This document shows, one piece after another, positions 40,464 to 50,055 of a stretch of DNA of 64,000 bases (positions are counted from its first letter, which is position 1; every line of letters starts with the position of its first letter). Origin of the DNA: Alphaproteobacteria bacterium (GTDB taxonomy: Bacteria > Pseudomonadota > Alphaproteobacteria > Micavibrionales > Micavibrionaceae). Made by a program: the position numbers and the translations under genes. The notes below the pieces were generated by a model. That model was not told the DNA's origin. It searched no databases and saw nothing but the letters and a program-made list of their open reading frames with translations. The DNA lies in the NCBI GenBank assembly GCA_021775965.1, contig JAJFGV010000084.1:1-64000 (forward strand), given 5' to 3'.

Positions 40464-41672
40464 ATGCTTGCCAAAACATCTCAAAGGGACAAAGGGCTAT
40501 ATTTTTATTTAAACGCGTCAGAGCTAAAGCGCCATGCCCCTGAAGATGTCTTATCAGCCATAGCCCTCTATTTCAGAGAAAGTGACGAAATAGAATTTAT
40601 TATCTTTCCTGACCGCCCTAAGCTTAGAGATGTAATTCAGAATCAAACACAGGAAAACTGGGCTGGCGATATGCCCAAAGTAAATTTTATTGCCGAGTGG
40701 CCAGAAGATTTGGTTGGCAATACAAGCAATGTTGTTGTTTTACATGAACTGCTCAATGAGAAAAATGATGGTCCAGACACTCCCCTGTGGTCCCAATTGT
40801 ATAATGCCTATCAAGGCATAAAAAATCCCCAAAGCATGTATGAAAACGCGCAATTCATAAAAAATTATGATCGATCCAATTTATCGGCACAGGAAGAGGT
40901 CTATAAAATTTTTGAGGCAAGCTATCTAAAGTTTATGGATGATATGAACATTTCATCTGTGATAGATATTGGCTGCGGAGCAGGTGCCTTCTGGCATCTT
41001 ACAACCTTGAGAGAAGGTACTGCGCCAATAAAATATATTGGCTACGACTACTCGCGCGCGCAGATATCCTCTGCCATAAAAATTCATAAAAAGGATTTCT
41101 TCCATGTTCAGGACATATCAAAACTTCCAAAAGAAACTTACGATCAATATCAGGCCGTCCATGCTTGGAGTGTTTTGCCGTTCATGTCTCGGGAGAAACA
41201 AATAGAATCTTTGAAAAATATTTTATCATCAAAAGCGATGGCATTTATGGAGGTTACAATTACCAGGCCCGATAAAGAGTATATGCCCACAAGCTTTCTT
41301 CAAAACTTTTCAGGGCTGGAAAGCGATGGAAAATATATCATGACACCAATCACCTTTTTGTTTGAAGAGGAAATAGATCAGCTTATGGGGCCATATAAAG
41401 ATAAATATAACTATTATATTTCTGATGGTCCAAAAGGTGGGCCTTGCATTAAAAATTCTAAAAACCTCTCTTCAGAGATACTTTACAGAAAATCTACATA
41501 CAAAATAAAAAATCTATCTATGCGCTTTCAAGAAAAAAAGAGATCTTTGCTTTGTACAATCGTTCCCAAAAAATGGGAGGAGGTGGCTGGCCCATATAAG
41601 GACATTCATTCAAACATCTCTAAAGATCCAGGACTCTTTGGTGGCGCCAACCACAAAGAACACCCTTCATGA
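40464..41672 (+). CDS. SAM-dependent methyltransferase with N-terminal extension
   Basis: 402 residues from the ATG at 40464 (AAGAGGG upstream). A longer in-frame ATG at 40413 gives a hydrophobic leader and is less likely. The class I methyltransferase core is near residues 150-265, with VIDIGCGAGAFWHL (motif I) and a following acidic residue in YIGYDYS. An unclassified N-terminal domain of about 130 residues and a C-terminal extension of about 140 residues flank it. It overlaps the ABC transporter gene by 4 bp, and co-location suggests methylation of the exported glycan. Confidence 0.75.
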   Translation: MLAKTSQRDKGLYFYLNASELKRHAPEDVLSAIALYFRESDEIEFIIFPDRPKLRDVIQNQTQENWAGDMPKVNFIAEWPEDLVGNTSNVVVLHELLNEKNDGPDTPLWSQLYNAYQGIKNPQSMYENAQFIKNYDRSNLSAQEEVYKIFEASYLKFMDDMNISSVIDIGCGAGAFWHLTTLREGTAPIKYIGYDYSRAQISSAIKIHKKDFFHVQDISKLPKETYDQYQAVHAWSVLPFMSREKQIESLKNILSSKAMAFMEVTITRPDKEYMPTSFLQNFSGLESDGKYIMTPITFLFEEEIDQLMGPYKDKYNYYISDGPKGGPCIKNSKNLSSEILYRKSTYKIKNLSMRFQEKKRSLLCTIVPKKWEEVAGPYKDIHSNISKDPGLFGGANHKEHPS

Positions 41673-43462
41673 TAAAGACTGTTAAAAAAATACTTTCTTT
41701 ACTTTCTCGTTCCGAGCGAAGAAATTTAAAAATACTCACAGTGTTTATGATATTTAATGCACTGGTCGAGGTTTTGGGCATTGCCTCCATTGCACCTTTA
41801 ATAGCTATTATTGTGAGCCCCGAAAGCATAGAAACATTTCCTATCCTGGTTAAGGTATATAAGCAGTTTGAATTCGAAAACTACCATAATTTTTCAATGT
41901 GTTTGGGTGTTCTAATTTTTTGCATTATTTTATTTAACAATAGTGTCATGCTCGCAACGCACTATCTGTCATTTCGATTTACGAACAATAGAGAGTATTC
42001 AATTGGTTGGTCGCTGCTAAGAACATATATATACCAGCCTTATAGTTTTTTCCTAAAAAGTAATAGTGCCGATTTATTGCACAACATACATATCGAAACT
42101 TCCTTTGTCGTTGCTCACATAATCATGGGCACTTTGAATCTTATGGCCCGCGGCATTTCTGCGTTCATGATTATTGTCTTCATCTTCTTTGTTAACCCAG
42201 CTGTATCTTTAGTCATAGGCATTGTCTTGGGCCTCGCTTACCTCGCGGTCTACCTATCTGTCAAAAACAAATTATTTAATCTTGGAAAAAAGCGCTTAGA
42301 GCTAACCAATGAAAAACTGCGACTTGTTACCGATACAATTAAAATCGCTAAAGATATAAAAATGCTAAATGCAGAGCCCGTTTTTTTAGACAAATATAAA
42401 GAAGCCTCTCGTAATTATGCTAAAATTAGCACCTTCGCAGATATAGTTGCGGTATCTCCGCGCTATATTATTGAAGTTATTGCTGTGTCAGCTCTTGTGT
42501 TTACAGCTATTTATTTGGTTTTTGGGTCTGAGGATCCTAACAGCACTCTTCCTATTTTAGGCATTTACGCCTTTGCAGGCTATCGACTGCTCCCGGCCTT
42601 GCAACAAATTTTTAATGCTTTGGCCAAGATACAATTCTCTTCTCATTCCCTGGATATTGTTACGGGGGAGTTGGAAACTTATCACGACAAGGCCCTTGAG
42701 AACATGAATCAGGACGTATCTACCGTTCCTTATCATAAAGACTTAGCCTTCAAAGATGTTGGGTTTTTCTATCAGAACAGTGAGAAAATTCTTCACGACA
42801 TCAATTTCAACGTTAAAAAAGGTGAGAAGATTGGCATTATCGGCAGTAGCGGTGCCGGTAAAAGCACGTTAATTGATTTGCTCGTGGGTTTAAGCGAACC
42901 AACAGAAGGTGGGCTTTATATCGATGGGAAATTACTTGATCCATCTGATTATGCGGGCTGGCGTCAGAATGTTTCCTACGTCTCTCAAAATGTTTACCTG
43001 CTTGATGATACGGTTGATATGAATATCAGTCTGACGCAAAAGCCGGAAGATGTTGATCAGCAACGACTGCAAAAAGCAAAGGAACAAGCTCTCGTTGATC
43101 AGTTCCTGGCGGAGATGAAGGAAGACTCCAGCCTTATTGTTGGCGAAAACGGGATACGCCTCAGTGGTGGTCAGCGTCAACGCATCGGCATTGCGCGAGC
43201 CCTGTATCACGACAAGGAAGTTCTGGTTCTCGATGAAGCCACCAGCGCGCTTGACCGCCATACAGAAGAAAATATCCTCGAAAATATCACCAAAACAACG
43301 GAGAAAACGCTTATACTGATTACGCACCGCGTGGAAACACTACGCGTTTGCGATGAAATTTATATCCTGTCCGAAGGGGAGATTGTCGATTCAGGGCCCT
43401 ACGAGGAATTGCAAAAAACATCAAAAGAGTTCAAAAAATTATCAAAATCATCTAAAACATAG
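41669..43462 (+). CDS. ABC-type lipid-linked glycan flippase (PglK/MsbA-like)
   Basis: 597 residues, fused membrane and ATPase domains (half-transporter). About six membrane helices lie in residues 20-320, followed by an ATPase domain with Walker A GSSGAGKST (about residue 390), Q-loop VSYVSQNVYLLDD, signature LSGGQRQRIGIARAL and Walker B VLVLDEATSALD. The arrangement matches PglK-type flippases that translocate undecaprenyl-linked oligosaccharides. A lipid A/MsbA-type substrate is also possible. Its location in the glycan island favours the former. Confidence 0.85.
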   Translation: MIKTVKKILSLLSRSERRNLKILTVFMIFNALVEVLGIASIAPLIAIIVSPESIETFPILVKVYKQFEFENYHNFSMCLGVLIFCIILFNNSVMLATHYLSFRFTNNREYSIGWSLLRTYIYQPYSFFLKSNSADLLHNIHIETSFVVAHIIMGTLNLMARGISAFMIIVFIFFVNPAVSLVIGIVLGLAYLAVYLSVKNKLFNLGKKRLELTNEKLRLVTDTIKIAKDIKMLNAEPVFLDKYKEASRNYAKISTFADIVAVSPRYIIEVIAVSALVFTAIYLVFGSEDPNSTLPILGIYAFAGYRLLPALQQIFNALAKIQFSSHSLDIVTGELETYHDKALENMNQDVSTVPYHKDLAFKDVGFFYQNSEKILHDINFNVKKGEKIGIIGSSGAGKSTLIDLLVGLSEPTEGGLYIDGKLLDPSDYAGWRQNVSYVSQNVYLLDDTVDMNISLTQKPEDVDQQRLQKAKEQALVDQFLAEMKEDSSLIVGENGIRLSGGQRQRIGIARALYHDKEVLVLDEATSALDRHTEENILENITKTTEKTLILITHRVETLRVCDEIYILSEGEIVDSGPYEELQKTSKEFKKLSKSSKT

Positions 43463-43464
43463 CC

Positions 43465-44292
43465 ATGGAAAACAGTATTAAAGAGAAAATTAAACATAGC
43501 CCTTTGGCCGCGCCGCTTACCTTGGCGCGCATGGTAGGTGCGGGCTATTGCGGCTATCCAGGGAAATGGGAGGGTGAAGAGCAGCAGGTCCAGGAGACTT
43601 TGAATAGCATCAAGGAAAATGGATATTACATTATTCCTGCATATTATTCAGTAGAGCGTTGTCAGGACCTTCGCGATGAAATCGACAGGCAGTTCGAAGA
43701 AAATAAAGACAAAACGTCCCATGATGATTTGATTGGCGATACGCGTTTGTTTGGCGCAGAAAAGGTGTCCAAATCCATCAATAAGTTTAATCAGGACCCG
43801 CATTTGCAAAAGCTGAGTGATTTATACCATGGCGAGCATGCGCCGGCGCCGTTTACACTGGCCGCGCGGCTTGAGTGTAATGAGATCAACAAAGATAAAG
43901 ATCATGGCTGGCACAGGGATTCTTTGCGCCGCCAGTTCAAGGCCATTATTTATTTAAGCGATGTGTCCGAAGACAACGGTCCGCTACAGTATATTACCGG
44001 ATCGCATCACATGCGTAATATTTTGGCAGATGGGTTGCAGGGAAGAATTCCGTACATGTCGTCGGCCATTGCGCCAGAGTCAGCAGAAAAAATTCTTGCC
44101 AAAAATCCTGCGCGTTTAAAAACCGTTATTGGTGGGGAAGGGACTCTTATTCTGGTTGATACCACGGGCATTCATCGCGGCTCCACCATACAGACCGGCA
44201 AGCGCTATGCGCTAACCAATTATTACATGTTCGAAGATCAAATTGGCCCGAGGCTGAATGAATATTTCGGGCCACTCGCCTATGCAGGCTAA
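43465..44292 (+). CDS. PhyH-like Fe(II)/2-oxoglutarate dioxygenase family protein (second of two)
   Basis: 275 residues. The metal-binding triad is clearer than in the first copy: H150-x-D152 in HGWHRDSLRRQ and His237 in GIHRGS, with Arg247 as candidate 2-oxoglutarate anchor. The segment NGPLQYITGSHH is typical of phytanoyl-CoA dioxygenase-like enzymes. It follows the flippase by 2 bp and precedes a sulfotransferase. It is not a recent duplicate of the 39365-40288 gene, since the two share only the metal motif. Confidence 0.8.
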   Translation: MENSIKEKIKHSPLAAPLTLARMVGAGYCGYPGKWEGEEQQVQETLNSIKENGYYIIPAYYSVERCQDLRDEIDRQFEENKDKTSHDDLIGDTRLFGAEKVSKSINKFNQDPHLQKLSDLYHGEHAPAPFTLAARLECNEINKDKDHGWHRDSLRRQFKAIIYLSDVSEDNGPLQYITGSHHMRNILADGLQGRIPYMSSAIAPESAEKILAKNPARLKTVIGGEGTLILVDTTGIHRGSTIQTGKRYALTNYYMFEDQIGPRLNEYFGPLAYAG

Positions 44293-44296
44293 AATA

Positions 44297-45445
44297 ATGA
44301 CGTATGATCCCGCGAGCATTCTTCAAAAACCTGATTATTTTTTGGACGTTTTGTTCGGGCGTTTGCTGAATTCTTTGCCTTATGAGCAAAGGAAAGCTTT
44401 GCTCTTTTCACCCCTGGTTAATTTTCGGCTGCTATCACAAAACAGAAAGCTGGCGACGTCTATTGCCAAAACCTATCAGGGGGAAATAGATGATGCTGTT
44501 AAAATTTTGATTTCGGCTCTGAATGATGCACCAGAGAATTTACATGCTGCAGAAAATCTTGGCTATATTTTGTTCTATCTCTCTGACAGGAATATTTTGG
44601 AGAGCGCATGGGAGTCTTTAAATCATTATCGGTTGCCCGCCCGCGCTGACGAAACGTCACCAAGATTGCTGATGGTGATCCTGGCGCTGATGCTCAAACT
44701 GGATGTTGAAGGGGCGGCGAAGAATATGGAGAAAGATTATATTGAGAGGGTTGTTTCTCCTAACATCCAAAACAAACCCAAAAGGCCAATTTTTTTCTGG
44801 CATATTCCCAAATGTAGCGGCACATCCGCCAATGACATTTTTTACCGGCATTTTTATAAGCGTCCCGAGGCGGATTTGCTACCTTCCTATGCAAGTTTTC
44901 CGTTGTTACAACATTGCTTGCAACATTACGGTGATGTCTTTCCCTATATCGCCAGCGCCCATTGCGGTGTAGACAAGATCAGCCCACCTGAAAAAGCCTT
45001 TGTTTTTACGGTTTTAAGGGATCCTGTCGAGCGCGTTATTTCGATGTACAAGCAAACGTGCACGGCTTTAACGCATGGTTATATGTTCAGGCAATTGCCC
45101 AGCTATGAATTTTTCTGGGAAAAGTGGAAGGCGAATGACTTTATGCCGTGGATTGATAATTTACCGCCGGCATTGTTACAGCGCCAGTTAACTACTTTTT
45201 CACCCGAAGAAGATGTTGGTAAAGCGGCCAAGACAATTAAAGATATGGATTATTATATGATCCATAAATTCAACCGTGGCAGTTTTGGCGATCTGTTTTC
45301 CCAGTTAAAATTACCGTTAAAAGCGCAAGATATGTCACATAGCCTTAATAAGTCACCCAAGGGACCGTATATTAGCGAAGAAGAAAAACAAATGCTCAAG
45401 GACAAACTTGAAAAAGAGTATACCCTTATTAAGAAGCTCGTTTAG
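44297..45445 (+). CDS. Sulfotransferase family protein
   Basis: 382 residues from the ATG at 44297 (AGG upstream). ATGs at 44258 and 44282 are alternatives inside or overlapping the previous gene. The N-terminal 150 residues are helical and repeat-like (TPR-type). The sulfotransferase domain shows the 5'-phosphosulfate-binding loop HIPKCSGTS (about 169-177) and the 3'-phosphate motif RDPVERVIS (about 241-249) for the PAPS donor. It probably sulfates the glycan handled by the neighbouring flippase (inference). The 3' end overlaps the Pse operon's last gene by 17 bp. Confidence 0.82.
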   Translation: MTYDPASILQKPDYFLDVLFGRLLNSLPYEQRKALLFSPLVNFRLLSQNRKLATSIAKTYQGEIDDAVKILISALNDAPENLHAAENLGYILFYLSDRNILESAWESLNHYRLPARADETSPRLLMVILALMLKLDVEGAAKNMEKDYIERVVSPNIQNKPKRPIFFWHIPKCSGTSANDIFYRHFYKRPEADLLPSYASFPLLQHCLQHYGDVFPYIASAHCGVDKISPPEKAFVFTVLRDPVERVISMYKQTCTALTHGYMFRQLPSYEFFWEKWKANDFMPWIDNLPPALLQRQLTTFSPEEDVGKAAKTIKDMDYYMIHKFNRGSFGDLFSQLKLPLKAQDMSHSLNKSPKGPYISEEEKQMLKDKLEKEYTLIKKLV

Positions 45446-47009
45446 TGGTTTTTGCAGCAGTATTCTCACTAAAAAACTCGTTGAGAGCCTGCGCGTGGCT
45501 TTGCAAAAGATCTTCATAAGGCCTTGAATTATAAGATACATCGCTGGGGGAATGCAAAGTAGAAACCTTCAATTCGTCCTGATAAAAGTGAATGTATTTC
45601 AAAAGATCCAAGCGCACATCTTCTTCGGTTTTTTGTTCCGCAATACTTAGGGCCTTTTTTAATTCATCAGGCGTGCTCACCGTAAAACAACTTTGACAAC
45701 CGCTATACCAGGGATGACCGAACAAAATACAAGGCTTACTCAAATTGAGGCTTTCCCAACCGGCCGTTCCAGTTAAAGTGGCCGTTATTTTGGAGTGTGA
45801 TATCAATTTTTCCGTTGGCTCGCTTTGCGGCACGAGCACAACATTGTCAAAGGCCAGAAATCTTTCAAAATCAAAACATTCTCTATAATGAATGGCCGAT
45901 ACTGTATTGATTGTTGTGTCGAACTGGCGCGGATTTTCTTTTAAATATATTTTCCACCCCTTGGGAAGGGCGGCCAGCAAGAGTTCCAGCGCTAGCAGCT
46001 GTTCTTCGAAAATTCCCGCTTCTGGCTGGCTGGTTAGCTCGGGCTGAAGATGGAAGGGAAAATAAATATACGGCGCGCTATAATCAAGTTCCTGCGTTTG
46101 GCCTTCATAGAACTCTTTAAGCTCTTTGGCTTTGTTCTCGTGGTCTTTGACCGCTTTTGACCACAAAAACGGCGACGCTTTCTTGTCCATAGCCATTGCA
46201 AAATAAAAATTATCTTTTTTAATAGAATCCAAAGCATTGCGAACAAGTTTTTTTACAGCTTGTATATACTTATTGGCATCACTATTTGATTTCTGTGTAT
46301 TCAGAAACTTTTGGTAACGGCTTGTTTCAGCATTGACGCCTATTTGTTTGTGGAAATCATCGTTTTCCATTTTAATGACATTGGTGACGATGCTTTCTGC
46401 TTCAAAATCCTCTAGTAAACTAGGGTCAATGGCAGCCCTGACTTCCTCCAGAGTGTTGGCGCTTAAGTGACCTTCCGGCACTCTTTCAATGGTTTTATAA
46501 TCGGTTCTGAACAGACTACGGTTATTAATTGCCGTATGGGATAGATAACAATAAGGAATATCCAAATATTTACATGCCTGCATCAACACCAGTTCCCAAC
46601 ATGAATGTGGTGTGTAAGGGAAGTAAACACAGTCAATATTTTCTTTCTGAAGATAGCCTGTCCAAAAGCGGGTTAAGTCATAAAAAAGATTTTTGCGCTC
46701 ACGAAACGGAATGGATTTATAATTGGTTCTGTCTGTTAGAACCATAAAATCATGTTCTATATCTTTAAAGAATTCATATTGGTCAGCACCAAAGAAAGAA
46801 AAATAGTCTTTGTATTTTTTATAGATCGCTTTTGAATGGAATAGATCGAAAGAAGGTATGACTTTACACTTTAATCTCTTTGAAATTTTCTTGTGTTCGG
46901 ACTTATCACGCGCGGTCGTCACATGGGAAATGTTATAGCCCTGGCCCTGCATTTTTTGTGCTAAATCAAGGGAGTAGGGGCTTCCTATTTCAACAAAGAA
47001 AAGATTCAT
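45429..47009 (-). CDS. KpsS/capsule-polysaccharide-type glycosyltransferase-like protein
   Basis: 526 residues from the ATG at 47009. The frame extends upstream into the methyltransferase gene but MNLFFVEIG is the natural start. Relationship to the capsule polysaccharide biosynthesis group is suggested by KIYLKENPRQ, ATLTGTAGWESL and KPCILFGHPWYSG, in the order seen in KpsS/LipB-type Kdo transferases. A nonulosonate such as pseudaminic acid would be a plausible donor, since Kdo-type enzymes use CMP-ketosugars (inference). It is the last gene of the minus-strand operon. Confidence 0.6.
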   Translation of the reverse strand: MNLFFVEIGSPYSLDLAQKMQGQGYNISHVTTARDKSEHKKISKRLKCKVIPSFDLFHSKAIYKKYKDYFSFFGADQYEFFKDIEHDFMVLTDRTNYKSIPFRERKNLFYDLTRFWTGYLQKENIDCVYFPYTPHSCWELVLMQACKYLDIPYCYLSHTAINNRSLFRTDYKTIERVPEGHLSANTLEEVRAAIDPSLLEDFEAESIVTNVIKMENDDFHKQIGVNAETSRYQKFLNTQKSNSDANKYIQAVKKLVRNALDSIKKDNFYFAMAMDKKASPFLWSKAVKDHENKAKELKEFYEGQTQELDYSAPYIYFPFHLQPELTSQPEAGIFEEQLLALELLLAALPKGWKIYLKENPRQFDTTINTVSAIHYRECFDFERFLAFDNVVLVPQSEPTEKLISHSKITATLTGTAGWESLNLSKPCILFGHPWYSGCQSCFTVSTPDELKKALSIAEQKTEEDVRLDLLKYIHFYQDELKVSTLHSPSDVSYNSRPYEDLLQSHAQALNEFFSENTAAKTTKRAS

Positions 47010-47016
47010 GTGCGCA

Positions 47017-48045
47017 TCACTTTTTTCTGGCGATGGTCCACATATGAGAAGACAGATTGTTTTCTGCCAAAAAGTCCTGGAACGCATCGCCATCCTGATC
47101 CCAGTTTTCCACCAGGATTTGATACAGGAAAGGGTTCTCTTCCTGTTTTATCTTGCCGGATAAAAACATTTTACGCACCAGTTCTGCGTCCAGCTTACCC
47201 GGCGTCATCACTTCCAGAACTTCAAATCCGTGACGTTCAAACAGCACTTTCATAGAGCCAGGATGAAAATAATTAAGATGCTCAACATCGACAGTGCCCG
47301 AATGTTCTGGCGAAACCACAACATCAAAGCCTTTGCCATTGGGGTTGGTAATGATGGCCAGACCACCTGGCTTCATAATCGCGCCGCATTTTTCAATGAA
47401 ATCAGAAGGCGAGAATAAATGCTCCAGAACCTCAAAAGAACAAATAAGATCAACAGATCCCGGTTCAAAATCTGCCTTTTCTATCGGCGATTCAACCACG
47501 GTTAACCCTTTTTTCCTGCAGGTTTCCGAGAGTGAAGGGGTCGGTTCAACAGCAATCACTTCTTCGATGAAGTCGAGCTTTAAAATTTCCTCACAAAACG
47601 TCCCAAAGCCGGCGCCAACTTCAACCAGTTTTTTGGGTTTCAGTCCCAAGCGATCACAAATCTCCTGCACTTTTACCGCGCGTGGTTTGAATATATTTTC
47701 ACGGCGTGCATCTTCTGTAGCTGGAAATATATGTTTGTTCCAAAAATCATAATTTTGTGAATTTTTGTAAAAATCTGCCAGCTGATCTTCGGTTGGGCGC
47801 GGATTAATATAAAGCGTTTCACATTCTTTACACTGGCGATAATCCAATGTGTATTTCTGAAAGGCCCGATCAGAATTATCCTGATCGCAGGCTGGACAGT
47901 TCACCTGAATAAAATCAGCTTTTGATTTTAGAATATAATCAATATCGGCCATCATCACGGCGTGTTGCTTTTTCATGATATCGTCTGGGCGAATATCGTT
48001 TTCCGTGAAACCATCTGGATTTTTCTTGGCTGCATTCTTTGACAT
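47017..48045 (-). CDS. SAM-dependent methyltransferase with N-terminal zinc ribbon
   Basis: 342 residues. Cys50, Cys53, Cys72 and Cys75 (CPAC and CKEC) form a zinc-ribbon of the type found in sugar C- or O-methyltransferases, followed by ETLYINPRP. The class I core has LVEVGAGFGTF (motif I, about residues 140-150) and SFEVLEHLFSP. Such proteins are common in nucleotide-sugar and surface-glycan clusters. It lies 5 bp after the amidotransferase gene, suggesting it methylates the nonulosonate or the growing glycan. Confidence 0.78.
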   Translation of the reverse strand: MSKNAAKKNPDGFTENDIRPDDIMKKQHAVMMADIDYILKSKADFIQVNCPACDQDNSDRAFQKYTLDYRQCKECETLYINPRPTEDQLADFYKNSQNYDFWNKHIFPATEDARRENIFKPRAVKVQEICDRLGLKPKKLVEVGAGFGTFCEEILKLDFIEEVIAVEPTPSLSETCRKKGLTVVESPIEKADFEPGSVDLICSFEVLEHLFSPSDFIEKCGAIMKPGGLAIITNPNGKGFDVVVSPEHSGTVDVEHLNYFHPGSMKVLFERHGFEVLEVMTPGKLDAELVRKMFLSGKIKQEENPFLYQILVENWDQDGDAFQDFLAENNLSSHMWTIARKK

Positions 48046-48050
48046 GATGA

Positions 48051-49265
48051 TTATCCTACCTTTTTGTTGTTTCTAACATTATTAGTATTATCCTGGTAAA
48101 CTGGGCCATAAGCTGAGGGTTCACCCCATATATTATCCTTTACCCATTCATTGTTTTCAATCCGCCAGACAGCCGGATTGCGAAAACCATCCAGAGTACA
48201 ATCGAATTCTTCTTCGCTCATACCAACATAATCGAGCCATCTTTCCAAATCACGACGCGGTTTGACGGCGTCGTATTTTTTGATCATTTCAATGCCTTCA
48301 TCACGTGTCATTTTGCCGCCGCGAATATCTTTACAAGCATGGTCTGTTGCGCGGCCATAACCAAGCTTAACAAATTTCATATAATCATGGATACCGTTTT
48401 CATGCATATCATCGAGATTTGAGAACGTACGGTATGTGCGCTCAAAAGGCTGGCGGGCTGGTTCCCAACCATATTTTTCTACCATCATCTTTGAATTTTC
48501 TTCACCATTCCAGTTCAGATAGTTACTGAGATATAAGCCGCGCACGCCGACCTCATCAATTTCTTCATCGTTTGGATACTGAGCCCACAAAAGATCCTTG
48601 GATGTAAGGCCTTCCTTTATATCACCCATGCCCAGTTTTTCCAGGCCTTCATCGGTAAAATCATACCAGTCATAACCGCGCAAAGAGTGTTCCAGCCTGT
48701 GTTTAGCGGTAAACTCAACAAAATCGTTGTAGGAGTACATTCCACCCAAATCCATGAAGCCATGCTCTCCCCATAAAATGAGGGGAATTTTGTAACGGAC
48801 GGCGACCTGAATAGGGGTCGTAAAAATTCCACAATGGCCGTGCCAGTTATTATCGCCCTGCACCTTAAAACCAAGACGGTTCATCTTAATCAGTGTATCA
48901 ACACCTGGCCGTACGACAATATGATCAACATCAAAAACTTCGCGCATACGCAGCATGTTTTCTTCGCCCTCGGGCAGGTAATTATTGGCGTGGTAGGTCA
49001 CGAGCAGGGGCTTTAAACCGAGCTCAATTATTTTATGAGTTTGAAAATAACTGTCTTTGCCGCCACTAACAGGAATGAGGATGTCGTAGTTATTGTCAGT
49101 TTTATAACTCTGAACAAGCTCCTTAAATTCTTCCCAGCGCTCATCCCAGTTGAGGTCTGGTTTTTGATCATGCACGCGACAGCCCGTACAGACGCCGTCT
49201 TCATCAAAAGCGGTCGGCACAGCCGAAATATCCGGGCAAACACAACGGGAACAATAAGCAACCAT
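48051..49265 (-). CDS. N-acetyl sugar amidotransferase (PseA/WbpG family)
   Basis: 404 residues. An N-terminal four-Cys cluster (Cys5, Cys8, Cys26, Cys29) precedes a PP-loop ATP pyrophosphatase domain with PVSGGKDS (about 65-72), and GEHGFMD and the NNWHGHCG loop follow. Members convert an N-acetyl group of a sugar into acetamidino (WbpG on UDP-ManNAc3NAcA, PseA/LegG on nonulosonates), using ammonia delivered by HisH/HisF partners. Both partners lie directly upstream. In this operon the likely substrate is a pseudaminic acid precursor or its CMP form. Confidence 0.88.
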   Translation of the reverse strand: MVAYCSRCVCPDISAVPTAFDEDGVCTGCRVHDQKPDLNWDERWEEFKELVQSYKTDNNYDILIPVSGGKDSYFQTHKIIELGLKPLLVTYHANNYLPEGEENMLRMREVFDVDHIVVRPGVDTLIKMNRLGFKVQGDNNWHGHCGIFTTPIQVAVRYKIPLILWGEHGFMDLGGMYSYNDFVEFTAKHRLEHSLRGYDWYDFTDEGLEKLGMGDIKEGLTSKDLLWAQYPNDEEIDEVGVRGLYLSNYLNWNGEENSKMMVEKYGWEPARQPFERTYRTFSNLDDMHENGIHDYMKFVKLGYGRATDHACKDIRGGKMTRDEGIEMIKKYDAVKPRRDLERWLDYVGMSEEEFDCTLDGFRNPAVWRIENNEWVKDNIWGEPSAYGPVYQDNTNNVRNNKKVG

Positions 49266-49266
49266 T

Positions 49267-50055
49267 TTACAACCTTACATTAACGCCAGCGCGCTGTAGC
49301 GCCCGCTTTCCGTTTCTATCAGACAATTCCTTGAAATGCCAGATATTTGCCGCTGCCACAGCCGAAGCGCCGGCATCGACAGCCTTGGCATAGTGCTCAT
49401 AGGTGCCGACGCCGCTACAGGCTATAACCGGGATTTTAACGGCTGCGGACACTGATGAAATTAGATCAATATCATAGCCAGTGCCTTTGCCGTCTTTATG
49501 AATGGCCTGTAGGAGAATTTCGCCAGCGCCCATTGCCTCGAGCTCCTTTGTCCATTTAACAGGATCTTTTCCTTTGGCTGTATCTTTGCCGCCGGTAAAA
49601 ACCTCATAGCGGCCATCATCATGGCGCAGCACATCCACGCTTGCAACGACAGCTTGTGAGCCGTATCTTTTGGCAATTTTATCGACCAGATCAGGTGTTT
49701 CGAACAAAGCATGGTTCAAAGTAATTTTGTCGGCGCCACGGCGAAACCGCTCAGCCGCATCATCAAAAGAACGAATGCGCCCACCCCAGGTCAACGGTAC
49801 AAAACATGTTTTGCTGACCTCATCAAGAATATCAAGCGGACCTTCCAAGCCTTTCGTCTTGTGGTCTGTCCGGCGCTGCAGGCTATATTCACCTTGCGTG
49901 ATGTCAATATAGATGAGTTCATCGACGTTCCATTCATTAAAGCGTTTTACCTCATAGACAGGGTCACCAATAATTTGATGAATGGAAAAATCTTCGCTAC
50001 GAACCAGTTGGCCATTTTTAAGAAGCAAGACGGGAATGAGGCGGGTTTTGAGCAT
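49267..50055 (-). CDS. HisF-like amidotransferase partner (sugar amidination paralogue)
   Basis: 262 residues, HisF TIM-barrel. The canonical catalytic Asp11 of imidazole-glycerol-phosphate synthase is Leu11 here (RLIPVLLLKNG), while the second Asp (SVDVL) is kept. Loss of Asp11 argues against a histidine role and for ammonia channelling to the adjacent PseA/WbpG-like enzyme, as known for HisF2/HisH2 in P. aeruginosa serotypes. Abuts hisH (TAAATG). Confidence 0.88.
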   Translation of the reverse strand: MLKTRLIPVLLLKNGQLVRSEDFSIHQIIGDPVYEVKRFNEWNVDELIYIDITQGEYSLQRRTDHKTKGLEGPLDILDEVSKTCFVPLTWGGRIRSFDDAAERFRRGADKITLNHALFETPDLVDKIAKRYGSQAVVASVDVLRHDDGRYEVFTGGKDTAKGKDPVKWTKELEAMGAGEILLQAIHKDGKGTGYDIDLISSVSAAVKIPVIACSGVGTYEHYAKAVDAGASAVAAANIWHFKELSDRNGKRALQRAGVNVRL

